Shown one piece after another: positions 9,569-18,916 of a stretch of DNA of 64,000 bases. The translations under genes and the position numbers were made by a program. The stretch covers positions 2,418,001 through 2,482,000 of the forward strand of contig NZ_LFBU01000001.1 in assembly GCF_001045555.1 (NCBI RefSeq). The letters run 5' to 3'. The DNA is from Marinobacter subterrani. Its GTDB lineage: Bacteria; Pseudomonadota; Gammaproteobacteria; Pseudomonadales; Oleiphilaceae. Every line of letters starts with the position of its first letter. Position 1 is the stretch's first letter. The notes below the pieces were generated by a model, which had not been told where the DNA came from, made no database searches, and saw nothing but the letters and a program-made list of their open reading frames with translations.

Positions 9569-11124
9569 CCAATCTGATGGACCGCCCAAGCCCGCCGGAC
9601 AATGATCAGCCCAGAGCCCGGGAGCCGATTTCCACGAGCTCCGAATGGACTTTTGAGCTGATCCAGAAATACGACGACGAGATCGCCAAATGTGCTGCCG
9701 AGTTTGGCCTGGACACCTATCCGAACCAGGTTGAGGTGATTAGCGCCGAGCAGATGATGGATGCCTACAGCTCCGTCGGCATGCCGGTTGGCTATCATCA
9801 CTGGTCCTTCGGCAAGCAGTTCCTGAGCACCTCCAAGGGCTACCAGCGCGGCCAGATGGGGCTGGCCTATGAGATCGTCATCAACTCCAACCCCTGCATC
9901 GCCTACCTGATGGAGGAGAACACCCTGCCGATGCAGGCGCTGGTGATTGCCCACGCCTCTTACGGCCACAACTCCTTCTTCAAGGGCAACTACCTGTTCC
10001 GCACCTGGACCGACGCCAGTGCCATTATCGATTACCTGGTATTTGCCCGGAATTACGTGGCCGAATGCGAGGAGCGCCATGGCGTGGATGCCGTGGAGCA
10101 AATCCTCGACTCCTGCCATGCCCTGATGAACTACGGTGTGGATCGCTACAAGCGGCCGGCGCCGATCTCCGCCTCGGAGGAAATCCGCCGGCAGAAGGAG
10201 CGGGAGGAATACCAGCAGCGGCGCATTAACGACCTGTGGCGCACGATCCCGAAGCTGGATGAAGATGACGACACGGTGAACCGCCGCAAGCGCTACCCGG
10301 AGGAGCCCCAGGAAAATATCCTGTATTTCATCGAGAAAAACGCGCCACTGCTGGAAACCTGGCAGCGGGAGATCATCCGCATCGTGCGCAAGCTGGCCCA
10401 GTATTTCTACCCCCAGCGCCAGACCCAGGTAATGAATGAGGGCTGGGCCACCTTCTGGCACTATACCCTGCTGCACCGCATGTATGACAAGGGCCTGGTA
10501 AACGACGGTTTCATGCTCGAGTTCCTCCAGAGCCACTCGGCAGTGGTGTATCAGCCGCCGTTCAACAGCCCCTGGTATTCGGGCATCAACCCCTACACTC
10601 TCGGCTTTTCGATGTTCACCGACCTGCGCCGGATCTGTGAGAACCCGACCGGGGAAGACCGCCACTGGTTCCCGGACATCGCAGGCAGTGACTGGCTGGA
10701 GACCCTGCATTTTGCGATGAAGAACTTCAAGGACGAAAGTTTCATCCAGCAGTTCCTGTCCCCGAAGGTAATGCGGGATCTCAAGCTCTTTGCGATCCAG
10801 AACGACGACCAGGAAGACGTTTACCGCGTGACCGCCATTCACGACGACCCCGGCTACCGGGATCTGCGTGAAAAGCTGGCCCGCCAGTACAACCTCAGTT
10901 ACCGCGAGCCCAACATTCAGGTCTGGAACGTGGATGTGCGCGGTGACCGTTCCCTGACCCTGCGCCACATTCCGGTGGATCGGGTGCCCCTGGGCAAGGA
11001 AACGGAAGAAGTGCTGCGCCATGCGCACCGGTTGTGGGGCTTTGATGTGCACCTTGAAAGCGTGGATGATGGCACCACTGTTCAGGAATACTACTGCCCG
11101 CCCAGGGAACTCGAGGAGGATTGA
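9565..11124 (+). CDS. spoVR: SpoVR family protein (YcgB)
   Basis: 519 residues from the ATG at 9565, which overlaps the yeaH stop and has GAGAGGAAAG just upstream. Family blocks are [49 protein letters not shown] and [19 protein letters not shown]. The SpoVR name comes from a B. subtilis protein needed for spore cortex formation; in gammaproteobacteria the function is unknown but the gene usually travels with prkA and yeaH. It is followed at once by a PhoD-like gene that seems to reuse the spoVR 3' end as its ribosome site. Confidence 0.93.
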   Translation: MTNLMDRPSPPDNDQPRAREPISTSSEWTFELIQKYDDEIAKCAAEFGLDTYPNQVEVISAEQMMDAYSSVGMPVGYHHWSFGKQFLSTSKGYQRGQMGLAYEIVINSNPCIAYLMEENTLPMQALVIAHASYGHNSFFKGNYLFRTWTDASAIIDYLVFARNYVAECEERHGVDAVEQILDSCHALMNYGVDRYKRPAPISASEEIRRQKEREEYQQRRINDLWRTIPKLDEDDDTVNRRKRYPEEPQENILYFIEKNAPLLETWQREIIRIVRKLAQYFYPQRQTQVMNEGWATFWHYTLLHRMYDKGLVNDGFMLEFLQSHSAVVYQPPFNSPWYSGINPYTLGFSMFTDLRRICENPTGEDRHWFPDIAGSDWLETLHFAMKNFKDESFIQQFLSPKVMRDLKLFAIQNDDQEDVYRVTAIHDDPGYRDLREKLARQYNLSYREPNIQVWNVDVRGDRSLTLRHIPVDRVPLGKETEEVLRHAHRLWGFDVHLESVDDGTTVQEYYCPPRELEED

Positions 11125-11125
11125 T

Positions 11126-13048
11126 CTGGACCCGACTGGCACTCTCGGGCCGGTTTTGGCTGGCCCGATACTGCGCCATACTGCACCAGACTCGCTGGTG
11201 TTCTGGTTGGCAACCAGCGAGAATCCATCATTTTATGTCCGGGTGTTCGACGGCGATGCAAGCCTGCTCGACCGCCCGGTAAACGACCAGGAGGTCACCC
11301 GGCTCAGGATCGGTGCCCGCGCCTGGGTGAACCTCCTGGTCATCGAACCGGACACCACGTTACCCGGGAATACCCGGCTTGAATACGACGTCGGCCTGGG
11401 CTCGGATGCCGGTCTGGAACCGGAATGGATCCGGGACTGGGCGCCTCACCTCTGCCCGGAGGGCCGCGAACGGCCCGGCTTTACCCTGAAAACAAAACTC
11501 GACCGGATTCTTCACGGTTCCTGCCGCAGGCCCCACCATCCTGCCCCCGATGGTCTGGTTCGTGTGGATGAGGAACTGCACGGGGCAAACCGGCTGGAAG
11601 ATACCCCCTCCCTGTTACTCATGACCGGCGACCAGATCTACGCTGACGATGTGGGCGGCCCGATGCTGCACGCCATCCACTGCGTGATCCACCAGCTCGG
11701 CCTGTACCAGGAAGTCCTCGAAGGGGCCTCGCTCAGCCACAGCCGTGAGCTGGCGTCGATGACGCCGGCCTACTATCACCGGGATGCCTTGTTGCCGGAA
11801 ACCGAATCCAACGAAGACCTGACCGACCGCTTCTTCGGTGGCGTCCGGAAGCCCGTGTTTACCACCGCCAATGCGGGCAATCACCTGATTTCCTTCGCCG
11901 AGGTGATGGCCATGTACCTGCTCGTGTGGTCGCCTGAGCCCTGGCGGCTTGTAACGGCATCGGAGCCGGTCAGCAACCCGGACGAACTGGCCCGTTACCG
12001 TAGTGAACAGAAGGCCATTGATGCATTTCGGGAGAGCCTCCCCCGGGCCACCCGGGCGATGGCCAACGTGCCTGTGTACATGATTTTCGATGACCATGAT
12101 GTGACCGATGACTGGAACCTCTCCGCCCTGTGGGAAACGACCGCGTACGAGCATCCGTTTTCCCGGCGGATTATCGGCAATGCGTTGCTGGGGTATCTGC
12201 TGTGCCAGGGCTGGGGCAACCAGCCGGAGAACTTTAGCGCCATCATCGAGCACTGCCAGCAGTTGCTGGATGCCGAGAAGGACCAGAACGAACTGGACAA
12301 AACGGCCCATGACGAGCTGATCGACCGGTTGTTTCACTTTCACCATTGGCATTACAGCCTGCCCACGTCGCCGCGTCTGGTCGTGCTGGACACCCGCACC
12401 CACCGCTGGCGCAGCGAGATCCGCCGGAGCCACCCGTCCGGGTTGATGGACTGGGAATCGCTCACCGATTTTCAACAGGAGGTTATGGGAGAGCAAGCAG
12501 TGGTAGTGGTCTCACCGGCCCCCATGTTCGGGGTTAAGCTGATCGAAATGATCCAGCAGGTGTTCACCTTCTTTGGCAAACCCCTGCTGGTGGATGCAGA
12601 AAACTGGATGGCCCACCGGGGCGCCGCCAATGTCCTGCTCAATATCTTCGGGCACCCCCGCACGCCGCGGCACTTCGTGATTCTCTCCGGGGATGTGCAC
12701 TACTCGTTTGCCTATGATGTGCGGCTGCGCCATAAGAAAAACGGCCCCCACATCTGGCAGATCACCAGCAGCGGTATCAAGAACGAGTTTCCCAACACCC
12801 TGCTGGAATGGATGGACCGCCTCAATCGCTGGCTGTTCGCGCCCTGGTCGCCCCTGAACTGGTTCACCAAACGGCGGCGGATGTGGATTTCCCCCAGGCT
12901 ACCCGAAGGCCGGGAGGCTGGCGAGCGGCTGTGGAATCGCTCCGGCATCGGCGATGTGAGGCTGGACGAAGAAGGTGCGCCTACGGCCATCCGGCAACTC
13001 AACGCCGGCGGCGGGGGCACCCTCTTTCAGCAACACGAAGACGACTGA
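11126..13048 (+). CDS. PhoD-like metallophosphatase domain protein (start codon uncertain)
   Basis: About 640 residues. Metal-ligand segments of the PhoD/purple-acid-phosphatase fold are present in order: GDQIYADDVGG, MIFDDHDVTDDWNLS and ILSGDVHYSFAYDV, so a Ca/Fe-dependent phosphomono- or diesterase is likely. No signal peptide is seen, unlike secreted PhoD. Homology appears to begin near GPVLAGPILRHTAPDS, but no ATG or GTG lies at the right place. AGGAGGA (11114-11120), inside the spoVR end, is five bases before an in-frame CTG at 11126, used here. A TTG lies near 11153, and ATG codons at 11063 and 11066 would overlap spoVR. Fourth gene of the prkA cluster. Confidence 0.75.
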   Translation: MDPTGTLGPVLAGPILRHTAPDSLVFWLATSENPSFYVRVFDGDASLLDRPVNDQEVTRLRIGARAWVNLLVIEPDTTLPGNTRLEYDVGLGSDAGLEPEWIRDWAPHLCPEGRERPGFTLKTKLDRILHGSCRRPHHPAPDGLVRVDEELHGANRLEDTPSLLLMTGDQIYADDVGGPMLHAIHCVIHQLGLYQEVLEGASLSHSRELASMTPAYYHRDALLPETESNEDLTDRFFGGVRKPVFTTANAGNHLISFAEVMAMYLLVWSPEPWRLVTASEPVSNPDELARYRSEQKAIDAFRESLPRATRAMANVPVYMIFDDHDVTDDWNLSALWETTAYEHPFSRRIIGNALLGYLLCQGWGNQPENFSAIIEHCQQLLDAEKDQNELDKTAHDELIDRLFHFHHWHYSLPTSPRLVVLDTRTHRWRSEIRRSHPSGLMDWESLTDFQQEVMGEQAVVVVSPAPMFGVKLIEMIQQVFTFFGKPLLVDAENWMAHRGAANVLLNIFGHPRTPRHFVILSGDVHYSFAYDVRLRHKKNGPHIWQITSSGIKNEFPNTLLEWMDRLNRWLFAPWSPLNWFTKRRRMWISPRLPEGREAGERLWNRSGIGDVRLDEEGAPTAIRQLNAGGGGTLFQQHEDD

Positions 13049-13795
13049 TCAGGCATTGACGGAGGGCAGCCAGGCTGCCAGCAGATCGACCAGCCAGGGC
13101 ACCAGCAGGGCCGTTGCAAAGGCGGAAAGCGCCATCGCCAGACCGGAGAACGCCCCCATCTGGGGGCTTACCTGGAAGGCCCGGGCGGTGCCTATGCCGT
13201 GGGCTGCAACACCCATGGCAATGCCTTTGGCGGTGTCATCCCGCACCCGGATCCAGTCGAACAGCTTGGTGCCCAGCACTGCACCGGTGATCCCGGTGAT
13301 CACTACCAGTACCGCCGTCAGCGAGGGCAGTCCGCCAATTTTTTCCGAAATCCCCATGGCCACCGGTGCCGTGGCCGATTTCGGCGCCAGGGACATCTGG
13401 ATCTCCAGGGAGCCGCCCAGCATCCGAGCCAGGCCAATGGAGCTTCCGGCCGCGATCACCACACCGCAGAACAGTGAAATGGTGACCGGCAGCCAGAGCT
13501 GGCGCAGCCGGGAAAACTGCTGATACAGGGGCACCGCCAGAGCCACAGTAGCCGGCCCCAGCAGGAAATGAACAAACTGGCCACCGGCAAAATAATCACT
13601 GTACGAGGTGCCGGTCGCCAGCAGCAGGAGAATCAGCATCGCCACCGACGTGACCACCGGGTTGGCCAGTGGATTGGAATTGGTTTTCAGGTACAGGCGA
13701 TAGGCCAGCCCGTAGGCTACCAGGGTGATGGTCAGCCCCAGCAACGGCGAGGCAGACAGGTAAACCCAGATATCTCTCAGGCCCGGCTCATTCAT
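13049..13795 (-). CDS. lrgB: LrgB family membrane protein
   Basis: 248 residues with about seven hydrophobic segments. The block SLAPKSATAPVAMGISEKIG and the AAHGIGTARAFQ segment are the LrgB/CidB/YohK signature. In Firmicutes LrgAB affects murein hydrolase activity and also acts in pyruvate or glycolate transport; plant PLGG1, an LrgAB fusion, carries glycolate and glycerate. Which role applies here is unknown. It overlaps the lrgA gene by eight bases, so the two are surely translated together. Its 3' end abuts the PhoD-like gene, convergent. Confidence 0.88.
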   Translation of the reverse strand: MNEPGLRDIWVYLSASPLLGLTITLVAYGLAYRLYLKTNSNPLANPVVTSVAMLILLLLATGTSYSDYFAGGQFVHFLLGPATVALAVPLYQQFSRLRQLWLPVTISLFCGVVIAAGSSIGLARMLGGSLEIQMSLAPKSATAPVAMGISEKIGGLPSLTAVLVVITGITGAVLGTKLFDWIRVRDDTAKGIAMGVAAHGIGTARAFQVSPQMGAFSGLAMALSAFATALLVPWLVDLLAAWLPSVNA

Positions 13796-14168
13796 CCTGC
13801 TGCCCCCTCTCGGCCAGGGGTTTGGTAAACCAGCGGGTGGTCACCTGCATGATCAGGGCGGTGGCGACCATGGTAATCACGGTACTCAGAAGCAACGCCA
13901 GGGTGATTGGCACCCACTCGTCGGCAATGCGGCCAAAATGCGCCATCATGCCCACACCGGCGGGCACAAACAGAAGCGACAGGTGGCTGAGCAGCGCGCT
14001 TGACGCCTGGTCAACGGAGGCCGGGGTCCGCCCCCGGATCAACAGGGTTATGAATAGCATGACCATGCCAAGTACCGGCCCGGGAATGGGCAGGCCCAGC
14101 AATCGAACCGTTATTTCACCCACCAACTGGTAAACCAGTAGCAGGGTAATGCCGTTGAGGAACTGCAT
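13788..14168 (-). CDS. lrgA: LrgA/CidA family membrane protein
   Basis: About 126 residues with four hydrophobic helices, the usual LrgA/CidA size; PIPGPVLGMVMLFITLL matches the family PGPVxGM motif, and SLLFVPAGVGMM follows. The ATG at 14168 has GGAAGA six bases upstream, whereas the in-frame ATG six codons earlier (14186) has no ribosome site. It is the small partner of LrgB in a two-gene unit. It is divergent from the wax ester synthase gene, with about 190 bases between them in which I see no clear operator. Confidence 0.87.
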   Translation of the reverse strand: MQFLNGITLLLVYQLVGEITVRLLGLPIPGPVLGMVMLFITLLIRGRTPASVDQASSALLSHLSLLFVPAGVGMMAHFGRIADEWVPITLALLLSTVITMVATALIMQVTTRWFTKPLAERGQQDE

Positions 14169-14362
14169 GGGTAGTCTTCCAGTCATTCAAACATCTGGAT
14201 TATTGTTGTTAAAACGGCTGTTACAAACTGTACTTCTACATCGCACACAATAGCTCAAAACCGGGGAACTTTCTGACCGGGAAGATCGTGTACCGGAGCA
14301 GTTATCAGTATACTTGCACCGCACAACTAAAATACCTGGACAATCGTGGAGAGACACAAGGA

Positions 14363-15841
14363 ATGAAACGCCTGGGAACCCTGGATGCCTCCTGGCTGGC
14401 GGTAGAATCAGAAGACACCCCGATGCACGTGGGCAATCTGCAGATTTTTTCGCTGCCTGAGGGCGCCCCTGAAACCTTTCTTCGGGACATGATCACCCGT
14501 ATGAAAGAAACCGGGGATGTCGCACCCCCTTGGTGCTACAAGCTTGCCTGGTCCGGCCTGCTGGGCCGGGTGCTGGCGCCGGCCTGGAAAACCGATAAGG
14601 ACATCGACCTGGACTACCACGTCCGCCACTCTGCCCTGCCCCGCCCGGGCGGTGAACGGGAACTGGGCATCCTGGTATCCCGCCTGCACTCCAACCCCCT
14701 CGATTTCGCCCGCCCGCTCTGGGAGTGCCATGTCATCGAAGGGCTGGAGAACAACCGCTTTGCCCTGTACACCAAGATGCATCATTCAATGATTGATGGC
14801 ATCAGCGGTGTGCGCCTGATGCAACGGGTGCTGACCACAGACCCGGACAAAACCGGCATGGCGCCCCCCTGGTCGGTTCGGCCGGAACGCCGGCGCGGCA
14901 GCAAAACCGACTCCGAAGCCAGTGTACCCGGAGCTTTTTCACAGGCCATGGATGCCCTGAAGCTGCAGGCGGATATGGCACCGAGGCTGTGGCAGGCCGG
15001 CAATCGGCTGGTCCATTCGGTCCGCCATCCAGAGGATGGCCTGACGGCGCCTTTCACCGGGCCGGTGTCGAAGATCAATCACCGGGTCACCGGCCAGCGC
15101 CGGTTCGCTACCCAGCATTACCAGCTGGATCGGATCAAGGAGCTCTCCCGGGTTTCCGGCGGCTCCCTGAACGACATCGTGCTGTACCTGTGCGGCACCG
15201 CCTTGCGACGTTTTCTGCTTGAGCAGGACGAGCTTCCCGACACACCGCTCACGGCAGGCATACCGGTCAATATCCGGCCCTCCGATGACCAGGGTACCGG
15301 CACCCAGATCAGTTTCATGATCGCCTCCCTGGCCACCGACGAAGCGGACCCGCTGACGCGACTTCAGAACATCAAGAGCTCGAGCCGGCGGGCCAAGGAG
15401 CATCTGCAGAAGCTGCCCAAGAGCGCACTGACCCAGTACACGATGCTGCTGATGTCACCCTACATCCTCCAACTGATGTCCGGGCTGGGCGGGCGCATGC
15501 GCCCGGTGTTCAACGTAACCATCTCCAACGTACCCGGCCCCCAGAGAACGCTCTACTATGAGGGCGCCCGGCTGGAGGCCATGTACCCGGTGTCACTGAT
15601 TACCCACGGTGGCGCCCTGAACATTACCTGCCTGAGTTACGCCGGCTCCCTGAACTTCGGCTTTACCGGCTGCCGGGACACACTCCCCAGCATGCAGAAG
15701 CTGGCGGTGTATACCGGGGAGGCACTGGATGAACTGGAACGTCTGATTTTGCCGCCGCCGGCAAAACCGGAAGCCGCTGAAAAGCCCCCAGCAACCACGA
15801 AGCCACGGAAACCACGCAAGAAGCCGGCGCCGAAAAACTGA
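14363..15841 (+). CDS. Wax ester synthase / diacylglycerol O-acyltransferase (WS/DGAT)
   Basis: 492 residues from the ATG at 14363. The active-site motif HHxxxDG is HHSMIDG (residues 140-146). It is preceded by PLDFARPLWECHVIEGL, and the second family motif is SLNDIVLYLCGTALR. Family enzymes join acyl-CoA to long-chain alcohols or diacylglycerol, making storage wax esters or triacylglycerol at the inner membrane. The start MKRLGTLDASWL is typical, so a longer frame from 14288 is unlikely. The last 35 residues are Pro/Lys/Ala-rich, an unusual basic tail. The gene stands alone, but lies next to a desaturase locus that would set acyl unsaturation. Confidence 0.92.
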   Translation: MKRLGTLDASWLAVESEDTPMHVGNLQIFSLPEGAPETFLRDMITRMKETGDVAPPWCYKLAWSGLLGRVLAPAWKTDKDIDLDYHVRHSALPRPGGERELGILVSRLHSNPLDFARPLWECHVIEGLENNRFALYTKMHHSMIDGISGVRLMQRVLTTDPDKTGMAPPWSVRPERRRGSKTDSEASVPGAFSQAMDALKLQADMAPRLWQAGNRLVHSVRHPEDGLTAPFTGPVSKINHRVTGQRRFATQHYQLDRIKELSRVSGGSLNDIVLYLCGTALRRFLLEQDELPDTPLTAGIPVNIRPSDDQGTGTQISFMIASLATDEADPLTRLQNIKSSSRRAKEHLQKLPKSALTQYTMLLMSPYILQLMSGLGGRMRPVFNVTISNVPGPQRTLYYEGARLEAMYPVSLITHGGALNITCLSYAGSLNFGFTGCRDTLPSMQKLAVYTGEALDELERLILPPPAKPEAAEKPPATTKPRKPRKKPAPKN

Positions 15842-15863
15842 AGGTGCATGCCCGGGCAGCCGT

Positions 15864-16490
15864 TCAACCCGGGCTTTTCCAGTTGGCCGCGCCGACAAAA
15901 ATCAACTGAAGAAAACGAGTGGTCCGCTTCCGGATCTGCTCGATCTGGTAATCATCCTCCGGTGAAACACCCAGCAGATCGGTCAGGCTGAAAGCCACAC
16001 TCCGGACCGCCAGATCACAGGTCATAACCAGATCCTGGTCGGTCAGGTGCTCCGCCAGTCTCAGTCTGCGCAAGTCGTTGGCCAGCTCACTGGCAAAAAA
16101 CCGCATCTCGCTGCGTATGCCTTCCTGCACTGCCCGGCTCTCCCCCGTCAGCCCCTGGGCCATGAACAGAAAAAAGCTGCGGTTGGCCTGGGCATGGCTT
16201 ATAAAAATCGCCACGGATTCTTCAATCAGTTTGTCCGCCTGCAGCACATTGGCCCGGGCCTCTCGCATCATCCGGCGCAACACCAGCCCCAGCTCATCCA
16301 CCAGCTGCAAGCCCAGATCATCCATATTCCGGAAATGACGATAGAACGAGGTTGGCACCACGCCCGCCTGTCGCGTTACCTCCCGGATGCCCAGACTGGC
16401 GAAATGCCGCCCCTTACCCACCAGTGTCAACGCCGCATTCATCAGTTTCTCGCGGGTTTCACCGGGCTTTCTTCGCTGTTTTTCCGCCAT
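15864..16490 (-). CDS. desT: TetR family regulator, DesT/FabR-like
   Basis: 208 residues from the ATG at 16490 (MAEKQRRKPGETREKL). The N-terminal helix-turn-helix reads IREVTRQAGVVPTSFYRHF, very like FabR and DesT, which sense the saturated/unsaturated balance of acyl-CoA or acyl-ACP and repress fatty acid desaturation genes. Context agrees: it is divergent from a ferredoxin reductase/desaturase pair, as in the Pseudomonas desT-desCB arrangement. A longer frame to 16538 would carry the start into the GTGTACAC repeat region and is less likely. The symbol is given by analogy. Confidence 0.8.
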   Translation of the reverse strand: MAEKQRRKPGETREKLMNAALTLVGKGRHFASLGIREVTRQAGVVPTSFYRHFRNMDDLGLQLVDELGLVLRRMMREARANVLQADKLIEESVAIFISHAQANRSFFLFMAQGLTGESRAVQEGIRSEMRFFASELANDLRRLRLAEHLTDQDLVMTCDLAVRSVAFSLTDLLGVSPEDDYQIEQIRKRTTRFLQLIFVGAANWKSPG

Positions 16491-16530
16491 TGCCTGCCCG
16501 TACTGCCTGCCGTTGATCAATGGTTGACAA

Positions 16531-16538
16531 GTGTACAC
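16531..16538. promoter_or_regulatory. Isolated GTGTACAC element before the TetR gene
   Basis: A perfect 8-bp palindrome GTGTACAC directly after TTGACA (16524-16529), 40 bases upstream of the TetR start. It carries the same half-sequence as the tandem operators at 16617-16652, so it may be an autoregulatory site. The match is short and the call is tentative. Confidence 0.35.
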
Positions 16539-16616
16539 ATCCGGAAAAATAAAAGTACAGAATCTCTGTCATTTCAGGCCAACGCGCAGTCCCCCATTGC
16601 CACCCCCAAAACGCTT

Positions 16617-16652
16617 GTGTACATTCGTACACATTAGTGTACAACTGTACAC
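16617..16652. promoter_or_regulatory. Tandem operators GTGTAC-N4-GTACAC (probable DesT-like sites)
   Basis: Two perfect inverted repeats of the same form, GTGTAC-N4-GTACAC, at 16617-16632 and 16637-16652. Their start-to-start spacing is exactly 20 bp, about two helical turns, so two dimers would bind the same face of the DNA. They lie 33 bases before the ferredoxin reductase start, where bound repressor would cover the promoter. The divergent TetR protein is the obvious ligand. Pseudomonas DesT sites are palindromic too, but I cannot confirm the sequence is shared. Confidence 0.75.
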
Positions 16653-16684
16653 GGTAAGAATGACATTTACGGGAGACAACGACC

Positions 16685-17788
16685 ATGTTAGCGAGACAGA
16701 CCCAGAGCCGGACGCTGCATTGGCTTGGCCGGCAGCTTTTTAACCGGGATGACCCGGCTGCATTCTTCGATCCATTGCTTGAGCGCATCAATCCAATGTG
16801 GGTACAGGCGTACACACCGGCTCGGGTGGAGCAGGTCATTGAGGAAACTGCGGATACCCGGACCCTGGTCCTCAGGCCGTCCCGGCGATGGTCAGGCTTC
16901 AAGGCCGGACAGCATGTAAACATCTGTGTTGATGTGGGTGGTGTTCGGCGCAACCGGACATTCAGCCTGTCCAGTTCGCCGATCCTCTGGCGGGAACAGG
17001 GGCGGGTAACCCTCACCATCAAACGCCTGCCGGGCGGGCGGGTGACCAACTGGATACACGATGAACTCCAGGCCGGCATGGTCATCGGGGTGGGCGAGGC
17101 CTTCGGTAACTTCCTGGTTCCCGAGCCCGCCCAGCCGGTTTTGTTCATTGCCGGCGGCAGCGGGATCACCCCGGTGCTGAGCCAGCTTGAAACCATGGCC
17201 GCCACCGATTACCGGGCACCGGTCACCCTGCTGTATTTCGTGCGGACAGAAGCCGATGTGATCGCCCGGGAAAAACTCCAGGCCCTGGCCGCACGCTACA
17301 GTGCGCTGACCGTGACCATCATTACAACCCATGAGGGCGCATCACCCCGGTATCTGTGCGCTGCGGATTTTGACCGAATACCCGGAATCCGGGCACGGCA
17401 GGTCTACCTTTGTGGCCCGAAAGGGTTGATGGACCTGGCCCGGGACCTGCTCCACCAGCGCGACATCGACGACACCGACATCCACAGCACGTTCTTTTCG
17501 GTGCCACAGGCAGACCTCGGCAAGGAGGCCCTGGGCGGCCAGGTACGATTTGCCGAAAGCGGCATCGACGTCGGCTCCGAGGGCGATGCCAACCTGCTGG
17601 ACATCGCCGAAGCCGCCGGCCTGACACCGCAGCATGGCTGCCGGATGGGCATCTGCCATCAGTGCAGCTGCCGAAAAACCTCCGGCACCGTGGTCAATCG
17701 CCTGACCGGCCAGGCCTCCGGCCCCGGCGAGGAAACCATCCAGATTTGCATTTCGGTGCCCCGGGGCCCGGTTGCCATCGACCTCTGA
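16685..17788 (+). CDS. desC: Ferredoxin reductase (FAD, NAD(P)H and 2Fe-2S domains), desaturase partner
   Basis: 367 residues in three modules: an FAD-binding domain (RTFSLSSSP near residue 95), an NAD(P)-binding domain (FIAGGSGITPVLSQLE) and a C-terminal plant-type 2Fe-2S domain with C-x4-C-x2-C (HGCRMGICHQCSCRK) and a last Cys in IQICIS. This is the layout of electron-transfer proteins serving membrane fatty acid desaturases or hydroxylases. GGGAG is nine bases before the ATG. The desaturase gene follows after 54 bases, and the tandem operators upstream suggest repression by the TetR protein. Symbol by analogy with Pseudomonas. Confidence 0.88.
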   Translation: MLARQTQSRTLHWLGRQLFNRDDPAAFFDPLLERINPMWVQAYTPARVEQVIEETADTRTLVLRPSRRWSGFKAGQHVNICVDVGGVRRNRTFSLSSSPILWREQGRVTLTIKRLPGGRVTNWIHDELQAGMVIGVGEAFGNFLVPEPAQPVLFIAGGSGITPVLSQLETMAATDYRAPVTLLYFVRTEADVIAREKLQALAARYSALTVTIITTHEGASPRYLCAADFDRIPGIRARQVYLCGPKGLMDLARDLLHQRDIDDTDIHSTFFSVPQADLGKEALGGQVRFAESGIDVGSEGDANLLDIAEAAGLTPQHGCRMGICHQCSCRKTSGTVVNRLTGQASGPGEETIQICISVPRGPVAIDL

Positions 17789-17842
17789 TCACCGACAACC
17801 AATGACATCGCGGGACGCCAAAGCCCCGCAGGGAGCAACACC

Positions 17843-18916
17843 ATGAAACACATGACCGAAGCACAGCTTTCAGAGCTCGAAAAGGAACTTGACGCCATCC
17901 GGGATGAGGTGATCGCCGATCTCGGCGAACGGGATGCCCGATACATCCGCCGTATGGTGCGCCTCCACCGGATGCTCGAAGCGGGCGGCCGGGTGATGAT
18001 GCCGTTCGGCTTCATTCCACCGGTCTTCGTTGCAGCAACCGCAACTCTGGGGGTTGCCAAGATCCTGGAAAACATGGAGATCGGCCACAACGTGATGCAC
18101 GGCCAGTACGACTGGATGAATGACCCGGCCCTGCACTCGCAGACCTACGAATGGGACACCGTCTGCACCGGTGATTCCTGGCGCCGCACCCATAACTACG
18201 AGCACCACACCTACACCAACATCATCGGCAAGGACCGGGACTACGGCTACGCGGTTCTCCGGCTGAATAATGACGAACCCTGGAAGCCCCGGCATTCCCT
18301 GCAGTTCATCAACTACCTTCTGCTCAGCGTGTTCTTCCAGTGGGGCGTGGGCCTGCATGAACTGGAAACCGAGAAGCTCCAGCGCCGGGAGATCAGCCTG
18401 CGTGACAAGCTGCCGTTTCTGAAAGAGTTCGCCCGCAAGGGGGGCCGACAGGCGTTCAAGGACTATGTGTTCTTCCCGCTGGTTACCTTCCCGGTGGCGC
18501 CCATCGTGCTGGCGGGTAATATCGGCGCCAACCTGATCCGCAACCTCTGGTCGTCAACGGTGATTTTCTGTGGTCATTTCACCCAGGACGCCGAGACCTT
18601 CAGTGAGCAGGAATGCGAGGGCGAGAGCAAAGGGCACTGGTACCTGCGCCAGCTCACCGGCTCCTCGAATTTTACCGGCGGGCGCTGGCTGCATATCCTG
18701 AGTGGGCACCTGAGCTACCAGGTGGAGCACCATGTGTTTCCCGACCTGCCAGCACACCGCTACCCGGAAATCTCCGGGAAGGTACAGGCGGTCTGCCAGA
18801 AGCATGGTATCCACTACAACACCGGCAGCTTCGCAAAGCAGTACGGCACCGTTGTGAAGCGGGTACTCCGATATTCCCTGCCGGAGCGGCTCACGGGCAC
18901 GGTGACTACGGCGTAA
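17843..18916 (+). CDS. desB: Membrane fatty acid desaturase
   Basis: 357 residues with hydrophobic pairs and the three histidine boxes of the desaturase superfamily: HNVMH (82-86), HNYEHH (117-122) and QVEHH (near 293-297). They bind a di-iron centre that inserts a cis double bond in acyl chains using O2 and electrons from the reductase encoded just upstream. The Q-x-x-HH third box is typical of front-end/delta-9 bacterial enzymes; regiospecificity cannot be told. The 3' end overlaps the convergent diguanylate cyclase gene by 11 bases. Symbol by analogy with P. aeruginosa desCB. Confidence 0.88.
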   Translation: MKHMTEAQLSELEKELDAIRDEVIADLGERDARYIRRMVRLHRMLEAGGRVMMPFGFIPPVFVAATATLGVAKILENMEIGHNVMHGQYDWMNDPALHSQTYEWDTVCTGDSWRRTHNYEHHTYTNIIGKDRDYGYAVLRLNNDEPWKPRHSLQFINYLLLSVFFQWGVGLHELETEKLQRREISLRDKLPFLKEFARKGGRQAFKDYVFFPLVTFPVAPIVLAGNIGANLIRNLWSSTVIFCGHFTQDAETFSEQECEGESKGHWYLRQLTGSSNFTGGRWLHILSGHLSYQVEHHVFPDLPAHRYPEISGKVQAVCQKHGIHYNTGSFAKQYGTVVKRVLRYSLPERLTGTVTTA

